From NCBI GenBank assembly GCA_019455065.1, contig JACFNC010000006.1, positions 1 to 64,000 on the forward strand: 64,000 bases of DNA, in the 5' to 3' direction. Source of the DNA: Rhodospirillales bacterium. Its GTDB lineage: Bacteria > Pseudomonadota > Alphaproteobacteria > Rhodospirillales > Magnetospirillaceae. This document shows positions 36,589 to 42,948 of the stretch, in pieces. Made by a program: the position numbers and the translations under genes. The notes beneath the pieces were generated by a model, which worked only from the letters and a program-made list of their open reading frames with translations, made no database searches and was not told the origin of the DNA. How positions within the stretch are numbered: the first letter of the stretch is position 1; every line of letters begins with the position of its first letter.

Positions 36589-37506
36589 ATGCCAAAGACC
36601 GGAACACTGCGCGGCGACATGCCGACCGACGGCTGGGTCGATCGGCTCGCCCCGGCCGCCGCCCGGCCCTATCTCAAGCTGATGCGGCTGGACCGGCCGA
36701 TCGGGACGTGGCTGCTGCTGTTCCCGTGCTGGTGGAGCATCGCGCTGGCCGGCCAGCCCTGGCCGGACCTGTGGCTGATGGCGCTGTTCGCGCTGGGCGC
36801 GACGGTGATGCGCGGCGCCGGCTGCACGATCAACGACATCGCCGACCGCGACTTCGACGCCAAGGTGGCGCGCACCGCCGCCCGCCCCATTCCCAGCGGC
36901 GCGGTGAGCCTGCGCCAAGCCTTCGCCTTCCTGGTTTTCCAGCTCCTGCTCGGCCTTGCCATCCTGGCCCAGCTCAACGGCTTCGCGATCGCGCTCGGCC
37001 TCGCCTCGATGCTGCTGGTCGTGCCCTACCCGTTCATGAAGCGCATCACCTACTGGCCGCAGGCCTGGCTGGGGCTGACCTTCAACTGGGGAGCGCTGCT
37101 CGGCTGGGCGGCGGTGACCGGCGGCCTTGCGGCGGCGCCGGTCGTGCTCTACGTCGCCGGCTGGTTCTGGACTTTGGGCTACGACACCATCTACGCCCAC
37201 CAGGACAAGGAGGACGACCAACTCGTCGGGGTCAAGTCGTCGGCCCTGGCATTGGGCGAGCGGACGCGGCCGGCCGTCTTCGCCTTCTACGGCGTCGCGC
37301 TCGCCCTGATGGCCACGGCCGGCGCCCTGGCCGACCTGTCCTGGCCCTTTTACGTCCTTCTGGCGGGCGGGGCGGGCGCCCAGCTTGTCTGGCAGGCCTG
37401 GACCCTTGCCATCGACGACGGCGGGGATTGCCTTTCCAAGTTCAAGTCCAACCGCCTGTTCGGCTGGCTGGTTCTGGCCGCGGTGGTGGCGGGCAACGTG
37501 CTATGA
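36589..37506 (+). CDS. ubiA: 4-hydroxybenzoate polyprenyltransferase
   Basis: UbiA attaches the polyprenyl tail to 4-hydroxybenzoate in ubiquinone synthesis at the inner membrane. It is 305 residues with about eight helices. The two metal-diphosphate sites are seen: NDIADRDFD (82-90) and the YDTIYAHQDKEDDQLVGVKS loop. LMRLDRPIGTWLLLFPCWWS is a typical N-terminus. An ATG at 36619 is an alternative start. The methyltransferase gene after it starts inside its stop codon (ATGA). Confidence 0.95.
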   Translation: MPKTGTLRGDMPTDGWVDRLAPAAARPYLKLMRLDRPIGTWLLLFPCWWSIALAGQPWPDLWLMALFALGATVMRGAGCTINDIADRDFDAKVARTAARPIPSGAVSLRQAFAFLVFQLLLGLAILAQLNGFAIALGLASMLLVVPYPFMKRITYWPQAWLGLTFNWGALLGWAAVTGGLAAAPVVLYVAGWFWTLGYDTIYAHQDKEDDQLVGVKSSALALGERTRPAVFAFYGVALALMATAGALADLSWPFYVLLAGGAGAQLVWQAWTLAIDDGGDCLSKFKSNRLFGWLVLAAVVAGNVL

Positions 37507-38153
37507 CCGATCACGAAAGCTTCGTCCGCGCCTATACCGGCATCGACCACCCGCCCGCCTGCCCCGAACTCAGCCTGTATCTGGCCAGCGAGATCACGCC
37601 GCTATGGCTCGCCACCGAGGAGACGCTGAAGGCGGTCAACCTGCCACCGCCGTTCTGGGCCTTCTGCTGGGTCGGCGGACAGGCGGTGGCTCGCCACATT
37701 CTCGACCACCCGGAACTGGTGCGCGGCAAGCGCGTGCTCGACTTCGCGGCGGGCGGCGGCGTTGCCGCCATCGCCGCCGCCAAGGCCGGAGCGGCGGTTG
37801 TCGAGGCCGCCGACATCGACCCCTTCGCGGCGGCGGCCATCCGGCTCAACGCCGACCTGAACGACGCCCGGGTGGCGGTGTTGTGCGCCGACCTCGTGGA
37901 CGGCCCGCGCGCCGACTGGGACGTGGTGGTGGCGGGCGACGTGTGTTACGAGCGCCCGATGGCCGAACGGGTGTTCGCCTGGTTGCGCCGGCTGGCGGCG
38001 GGCGGCGCCCTGGTGCTGATGGGCGACCCCGGGCGCAACTACCTGCCGAACGGGGGATTGGTGCGGTTGGCGAGCTATGCGGTACCGACCAGTCGCGAAC
38101 TCGAGGACCGAGACGTGCGCGAGGCCGTAATCTACCGCGTCGCCGCCGCCTGA
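37503..38153 (+). CDS. class I SAM-dependent protein methyltransferase (ETFB lysine type)
   Basis: A 216-residue Rossmann-fold methyltransferase related to PrmA and to METTL20, which methylates lysines of the electron-transfer flavoprotein beta subunit. The SAM site is RVLDFAAGGGVAAIAAAKAG and EAADIDPFAAAAIRLNA; WDVVVAGDVCYERPMAERVF follows, with the DVCYE motif replacing the D/NPPY of nucleic-acid enzymes. ETF is the likely target by analogy; this cannot be confirmed here. The ATG overlaps the ubiA stop, so the pair is translationally coupled. Confidence 0.85.
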   Translation: MTDHESFVRAYTGIDHPPACPELSLYLASEITPLWLATEETLKAVNLPPPFWAFCWVGGQAVARHILDHPELVRGKRVLDFAAGGGVAAIAAAKAGAAVVEAADIDPFAAAAIRLNADLNDARVAVLCADLVDGPRADWDVVVAGDVCYERPMAERVFAWLRRLAAGGALVLMGDPGRNYLPNGGLVRLASYAVPTSRELEDRDVREAVIYRVAAA

Positions 38154-38157
38154 AACG

Positions 38158-38376
38158 CTAAGATCCCGACGACTCGGCGCGCAGGGCGTCGATCCGCTTG
38201 CGCGTCGCCTCCCATTCGCGTTTGGCGTGCTCGAGCTCGAGGGAGATGTCGTGCGGCGCCTCCGCCTGCCCGGCCCCGAAATTCTTGAACGCCGCGAGGG
38301 CGCGGTCGTAGCGCTGCTTGGCCTTTTTCTCCATCTCGATGAAGGCGGCGTATTCGACATTCGGCTGTCGCGTCAT
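38158..38376 (-). CDS. small coiled-coil protein, unknown function
   Basis: A 72-residue hydrophilic protein that I do not recognise. It is almost entirely charged helix: MEKKAKQRYDRALAAFKNFG and LELEHAKREWEATRKRIDAL suggest two coiled-coil segments with a short loop. No signal peptide is present. ATG at 38376 has GGAGG upstream. It is divergent from the secretion-chaperone gene across 147 bases that include a perfect 19-base palindrome overlapping its leader. Confidence 0.7.
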   Translation of the reverse strand: MTRQPNVEYAAFIEMEKKAKQRYDRALAAFKNFGAGQAEAPHDISLELEHAKREWEATRKRIDALRAESSGS

Positions 38377-38387
38377 GGCATCCTCCG

Positions 38388-38406
38388 AACTGTGCACGGC
38401 ACAGTT
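38388..38406. promoter_or_regulatory. perfect palindrome in the divergent gap before the chaperone gene
   Basis: AACTGTGC-ACG-GCACAGTT, an exact 8+3+8 inverted repeat. It begins 12 bases before the ATG of the small coiled-coil gene and lies 118 bases from the chaperone ATG. This form suits a dimeric repressor site. No candidate regulator gene is adjacent. Confidence 0.5.
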
Positions 38407-38523
38407 TACGCCCTCCGGGGATCGCCCATCCACCCCGTTGGCACCGCGCTGACGGCTAAGGTCGCGAACCAAATCGGACCTTCTGCCACAAAGACGGGAA
38501 TAGCGGCCATTCCCCGAGGTTCC

Positions 38524-38958
38524 ATGACCCGTTCCTACGAAGATCTAATCGCCGCGTTCGGAGCCGCCCTGGGCCATCCGAACCTTGCCCCCGACGAGCA
38601 CGGCACCTGCGCCTTCACCGTGGACGACGACGCCACGGTGTTCATCCAGCAACGCGACGACGACACCGTGCTGGTCTTCGCCGAAGTCGGCCGGCTGCCC
38701 AGCGACGCGGCGGCTCGGGAGTTGCTCGCCGCCAACCTGTTCGGCCAGGGCGCCGCGGGCGGCAACATCGGCCTGGCGCCCGACACCGGCCTCGTCATCA
38801 TGAGCCGGCAGGAGCCGCTGCGCGGCCTCGATCACGCCGAGTTCGCAATCATCGTCGAAGCGTTTCTCGACCTGCTCGCCCACTGGCGCGCCGCGCTGCC
38901 CAACCTGGGCGCCGCCGAGGCGCCCGCCGAGGATGGCGCGGTGGGCGTGCGGGTGTAG
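38524..38958 (+). CDS. CesT-family type III secretion chaperone
   Basis: A 144-residue acidic protein with the pattern of class I type III secretion chaperones (CesT/Tir family). The family helix-strand order is visible: SYEDLIAAFGAALGHPNLAP, then GTCAFTVDDDATVFIQQRDD, TVLVFAEVGRLP, LLAANLFGQGAAGGNIGLAP, TGLVIMSRQEPLRGLDHAEF and a final helix FAIIVEAFLDLLAHWRAALP. Such dimers bind the N-terminal region of one effector and keep it ready for export. ATG at 38524 has GAGG upstream. The next gene, 10 bases on, is the likely client. No injectisome gene is in the window. Confidence 0.88.
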   Translation: MTRSYEDLIAAFGAALGHPNLAPDEHGTCAFTVDDDATVFIQQRDDDTVLVFAEVGRLPSDAAARELLAANLFGQGAAGGNIGLAPDTGLVIMSRQEPLRGLDHAEFAIIVEAFLDLLAHWRAALPNLGAAEAPAEDGAVGVRV

Positions 38959-38968
38959 GAGGATTTAA

Positions 38969-40513
38969 ATGACTGGGATCGAAAGCCACAACGCCGGTGC
39001 CGCCGTGCGCCTGCAGGAGTTCCGCATCGCGGCCTCGCCGCTCGGCGCACCCCTTGGGCTCTTGACCGGATTGCGCGATCGCCTGACGCCCAACCGGAGC
39101 ACGCGAGCCGCCAGAAATCTTGATGCCTGGAACGCCCTCAAAGTCACGTTGAATCAAACCCACGGCCGCAGCGGCGCCCTGGCCATGCGCGCCATGCGTG
39201 ACGACTACACGCAGGGCAAGCCGCTGACGCCGGCGAGGATCAAGTCGGTCATTGCCCGTGCCGACGCCTATGCAGCCGCCCGGAAGCTCCTGGCGATGCA
39301 GGCGAAGGGAAGGACCTTGAACGAGCGGGATGTCGCCCGCTCGGTGAAGGCGTTGCGGAACGCTTGCGCCATGGCCGCCAAAGCCAATCCGGGAGCAAAA
39401 CAACAGCTTACGCCCGAGGCGGTCATCGACAGCCTCGTCCGTGATTTGCCGACATCCCAGATCCGGGACATCAGCGGCAAGCCCCTTGCCCTGGCGAGCG
39501 ACATCGCGGCCAATCCCAAGAACCTGAGCGAAGAGCGACGAAGCAAGTTCACTGAGACCAACGCCCCCTTGGTGGAGTTCGCCAGACAGGACCTGCTCCG
39601 CGCCAGACTGGAAAAAACGCAGGCACTCGAGGCCGTCCAAGGGGGTGAACGTCTTGGCGAAGGAGTCAATGGCTCGACCTTCACTGTGGCCGTGCCCGAC
39701 AAGGACACCGGCGAGATCACCGAAAAGGTCTACAAGCCTTTCGTTTATCAGACCTTGACGGGCGGTGACATCCGTTTCGCCTCGGCGACAAGATGCGTGG
39801 TCGATGGCGCATTGTCCGCCGCCAGGGCGACCGGTTCTGATCGCATTGCCCATTTGTTGGGCTGCACCCAACTCGTCGGCACCCAATTCGCCGTCCGGGA
39901 GGACGACGATGTTCGCGAGTTCGGCATCCTGATGGACAAGGCACCCCGCGGCGCTCGTACCCATGACGCCGTCGAGCGGGCACGCCCGGCGCTGGCCCGG
40001 CTGCAGATGGCGGACTGGATCTGCGGCCAGCGCGACCGTCACCTGAACAACGTTTCCATCGGACCGGACGGCAGCGTGAAAGCCTTCGATCACGATGATT
40101 CCTTTGGCCTCGCCACGAATCCGGGCCGCTATATGGGGTGTGCCCTCATGGCGCCTCCACCGATGATCGACACGGAGATGCGCGCCAATCTCGAGAGGCT
40201 GGCGACGAACCCGGATGTCCTGAGACAATCGCTGCAGAACATTCTCGACGAACCCAACATCGAAGCCGCAGTCACCCGGCTGAGCACGATGTGGAATGAC
40301 GTTGAATCGGGGAAAATCGCGGTGGTGAACACCAACGAATGGCCACAGGAGACCTTTGTCCCCAAATACCGACCGTCAAACTTTCCGGAGGCCAAGCCGG
40401 AACCTGCTTCGTTCAAGAACGTCACCTCGTACGCCGAGCTTTTCCACCAGTCGATAGAGGGAAACCCGGTGTTCCGGTGGCACGACCCCTATCTGAGCGA
40501 CGAACGCGGTTGA
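38969..40513 (+). CDS. putative secreted effector with PI-kinase-like catalytic motifs
   Basis: A 514-residue protein of no named family I can assign. Residues 1-220 are helical and hydrophilic, with no signal peptide; the first part may bind the chaperone. Residues 228-380 look like a kinase: glycine-rich loop RLGEGVNGSTF, lysine K256 in VYKPF, a hinge-like FGILMDKA, catalytic QRDRHLNN (D356, H358, N361) and metal-binding FDHDDSFG (D374). The DRHxxN plus D-H pattern is that of phosphoinositide 3/4-kinases, HipA and FAM20-type kinases rather than ordinary protein kinases. GGAGG precedes the ATG at 38969. Third codon positions are visibly less GC-rich than in neighbours, a sign of transfer. 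Confidence 0.75.
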   Translation: MTGIESHNAGAAVRLQEFRIAASPLGAPLGLLTGLRDRLTPNRSTRAARNLDAWNALKVTLNQTHGRSGALAMRAMRDDYTQGKPLTPARIKSVIARADAYAAARKLLAMQAKGRTLNERDVARSVKALRNACAMAAKANPGAKQQLTPEAVIDSLVRDLPTSQIRDISGKPLALASDIAANPKNLSEERRSKFTETNAPLVEFARQDLLRARLEKTQALEAVQGGERLGEGVNGSTFTVAVPDKDTGEITEKVYKPFVYQTLTGGDIRFASATRCVVDGALSAARATGSDRIAHLLGCTQLVGTQFAVREDDDVREFGILMDKAPRGARTHDAVERARPALARLQMADWICGQRDRHLNNVSIGPDGSVKAFDHDDSFGLATNPGRYMGCALMAPPPMIDTEMRANLERLATNPDVLRQSLQNILDEPNIEAAVTRLSTMWNDVESGKIAVVNTNEWPQETFVPKYRPSNFPEAKPEPASFKNVTSYAELFHQSIEGNPVFRWHDPYLSDERG

Positions 40514-40532
40514 GCCGGTCCTCGGCGGTCGG

Positions 40533-41357
40533 CTAAGGCCCTGCGCCGGGCAGCACGCCGAGCACCGTCTCGGGATCGAGCTTGACGTCGAACCAGCTCA
40601 CCCCCCAATGCAGGTGCGGGCCGGTGGCACGGCCGGTGGCGCCCACGCTGCCGATGACCTCGCCCCGGCGCACCGCCTGCCCCTCGCGCACGGCGGCGTC
40701 CTTGAGGTGGGCATAGACGCTGGCGAGGCCGTGCCCGTGGTCGATCATCACCGTCACCCCGGTGAAGAACATGTCGGGATGGGCGAGCGTCACGACGCCG
40801 TCGGCCGCCGCCGTCACCGGGCTGCCTTCCGGCGCCGCCACGTCGACGCCCGAATGCGGCGCCCGAGGCTCGCCGTTGAGCACGCGCTGACTGCCGAACA
40901 CGCCGCTGACCCGCCCCTCGGCCGGCGACCGAAAGCCGGAGCGGTACCAGGGCGCCGGCGAATCGCGGTCGCGCCGGTCCGCGATGAGGGCGGCCTCGGC
41001 ACGGATGCGGGCCAGCGCCTGTTCGTCGGGGGTGACCTGGCGTGGCGGGAGCCCGTCGATGCGCTGCACCGGCCAGTCGCGCTTGGCGACGGTCAGCCGC
41101 CGGCTCTCCTCGCGGCCATCCGGATGGCGCACCGCGAGCACGGCCTCCGTCGCCTCGCGGGCGAGCCCGAAGACAAAGCCTCCATCGGCGTCCACCCGCA
41201 GCGGACGCCCGTCGAGGACGACCGCCGCCCCCGGTGCGACGCGCCCGACGACCAGCCCGCCCTGCTCGACGGCGCCGTCGAGGCGAACTTCGGCGGCGAC
41301 CGGCGGGGCGGCCATGCAACAGGCCGCGAGGACGAGCGCGACGATCCTGCCCCTCAC
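40533..41357 (-). CDS. M23-family metallopeptidase
   Basis: A 274-residue exported peptidase of the M23 (LytM-like) family that cuts peptidoglycan peptide bridges or serves as an amidase activator. A signal peptide covers about residues 1-22 (LVLAACCMAAPPVAA). The C-terminal domain has all zinc ligands: HSGVDVAAPEGSPV, DHGHGLASVYAHL and GPHLHWGV. Active-site residues are intact, so it is probably catalytic. The start is GTG at 41357, overlapping the xseA stop (GTGA), so it is coupled to xseA. Confidence 0.93.
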   Translation of the reverse strand: MRGRIVALVLAACCMAAPPVAAEVRLDGAVEQGGLVVGRVAPGAAVVLDGRPLRVDADGGFVFGLAREATEAVLAVRHPDGREESRRLTVAKRDWPVQRIDGLPPRQVTPDEQALARIRAEAALIADRRDRDSPAPWYRSGFRSPAEGRVSGVFGSQRVLNGEPRAPHSGVDVAAPEGSPVTAAADGVVTLAHPDMFFTGVTVMIDHGHGLASVYAHLKDAAVREGQAVRRGEVIGSVGATGRATGPHLHWGVSWFDVKLDPETVLGVLPGAGP

Positions 41358-42856
41358 AGCAGCGACCCTTGCCGCCCGTTGTCCTTTCCGGTCTTTTTCT
41401 CGCTGCGGCGCGGAGCGCGAACCCCGCCGCCCACCGTCACCGGCACCGGACCGTCCTGGAACTGCACGGTAAGGTCCTGACCCGCGACCAACTCGGCGCC
41501 CGTGGTCACCGGGCGGTCGGCGGCGTCGCGCACCAGCGCGAAGCCGCGTTCGAGCACGCGTTCGTAGGAGAAGCTTTCGAGCAGGGCGTCGAGATGCCCG
41601 AGATCGCGCCCGGCCTGCCCGATGCGGTCGGCGAGCATCCGCGGCCGCAAATGCACCGCCAGATCACGAAAAGCGGACGTCCGACCCGCCACCAGCGCCC
41701 GGTAGCAATGGCGGGCCTCGACCGCCAGGCGGTCCACCGCATGGCGCTTGTCGGCGATGAACTGGCCCGGATTGCGCCGCTCAAGGCGGCCGCTCAGCGC
41801 GCTCAACTCGGCCTGCCGGCGGTGCAACAGGTTGGGCAAACTGTTCGACAGGCGCTCGCCGCGATCCTCGAGGCGCTGCCAGTGGTCGTCGACGATCCGA
41901 CGCAGATTGGGCAGGCCGCGCGCCAGCCCCGACAGCCGCGTGCGGCGCTCGTCGAGCAATCTTCCGAGGGCGTTGAGGCCGCGCAGCCCCAAGCCGTCGA
42001 CGGCCGCCATCAAGTCGAGGCGGACCGGAACCGCCTTCTCCGCCGCCCCGGTCGGGGTCGGCGCGCGCAGGTCGGCGGCGTAGTCGATGAGGGTGGTGTC
42101 TGTCTCGTGGCCCACCGCCGAGATCAGAGGGATCTCGGAGGCCGCGGCGGCGCGGACCACGATCTCCTCGTTGAAGGCCCACAGGTCCTCGAGGCTGCCG
42201 CCGCCGCGCGCCACGATCAGCACGTCGGGGCGCGGCACCGGGCCGCCGGGGGCGATGGCGTTGAAGCCGCGGATGGCGGCGGCCACCTGCTCGGCCGCGC
42301 CGTCCCCCTGCACCGCCACCGGCCACAGCAGCACCCGCCGCGGGAACCGGTCGGCCAGCCGGTGCAGGATGTCGCGGATGACGGCCCCGGTGGGTGAGGT
42401 GACGACGCCGATCACCTCGGGCAGGAACGGCAGCCTCTTCTTGCGTTCGGCGTCGAACAGCCGCTCGGCGGCGAGCTTGCGCTTGCGCTCCTCGAGCAGC
42501 TTGAGCAGGGCGCCCTCGCCGGCCAGCTCGACGCGGTCGACGATCATCTGGTACTTCGAGCGCCCGGGATAGGTGGTCAGCCGCCCGGTGCACACCACCT
42601 CGAGCCCGTCCTCGACCGCCACCCCCAGCCGCATCGCCTGCATCCGCCAGCACACCGCGTCGAGCACCGCGTCGGTGTCCTTGAGGCAGAAATACAGGTG
42701 GCCCGAGGAATGCCGCTTGAAGCCCGAGACCTCGCCGCGCACCCGAATATGCGCGAACTCGCCCTCGACAACGCGCTTCAACGCGCCCGAGACCTCGCCG
42801 ACGGTGTATTCCGGCAGGTTGTGTAATGGCTTCGGGGGTGTGGGGTCCGAGGGCAT
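41354..42856 (-). CDS. xseA: exodeoxyribonuclease VII large subunit
   Basis: XseA is the catalytic subunit of exonuclease VII, which digests single-stranded DNA from both ends. At 500 residues it is somewhat longer than the E. coli protein. The N-terminal OB fold has EYTVGEVSGALKRVVEGEFA, IRVRGEVSGFKRHSSGHLYF and CLKD. The catalytic part has VIGVVTSPTGAVIRDILHRL, VLIVARGGGSLEDLWAFNEE and AVGHETDTTLIDYAADLRAP. A long coiled region follows, then VLERGFALVRD. The small subunit xseB is not adjacent. Confidence 0.96.
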   Translation of the reverse strand: MPSDPTPPKPLHNLPEYTVGEVSGALKRVVEGEFAHIRVRGEVSGFKRHSSGHLYFCLKDTDAVLDAVCWRMQAMRLGVAVEDGLEVVCTGRLTTYPGRSKYQMIVDRVELAGEGALLKLLEERKRKLAAERLFDAERKKRLPFLPEVIGVVTSPTGAVIRDILHRLADRFPRRVLLWPVAVQGDGAAEQVAAAIRGFNAIAPGGPVPRPDVLIVARGGGSLEDLWAFNEEIVVRAAAASEIPLISAVGHETDTTLIDYAADLRAPTPTGAAEKAVPVRLDLMAAVDGLGLRGLNALGRLLDERRTRLSGLARGLPNLRRIVDDHWQRLEDRGERLSNSLPNLLHRRQAELSALSGRLERRNPGQFIADKRHAVDRLAVEARHCYRALVAGRTSAFRDLAVHLRPRMLADRIGQAGRDLGHLDALLESFSYERVLERGFALVRDAADRPVTTGAELVAGQDLTVQFQDGPVPVTVGGGVRAPRRSEKKTGKDNGRQGSLL

Positions 42857-42948
42857 CCGTCAGTTATGGTCCAGGGCGGCGCGCGGCACAAGAGATGCAG
42901 GCCACGAGCCGCCTTGTGCCGGCGCCGAGGCTCGGCTAAGTCTGCCCG

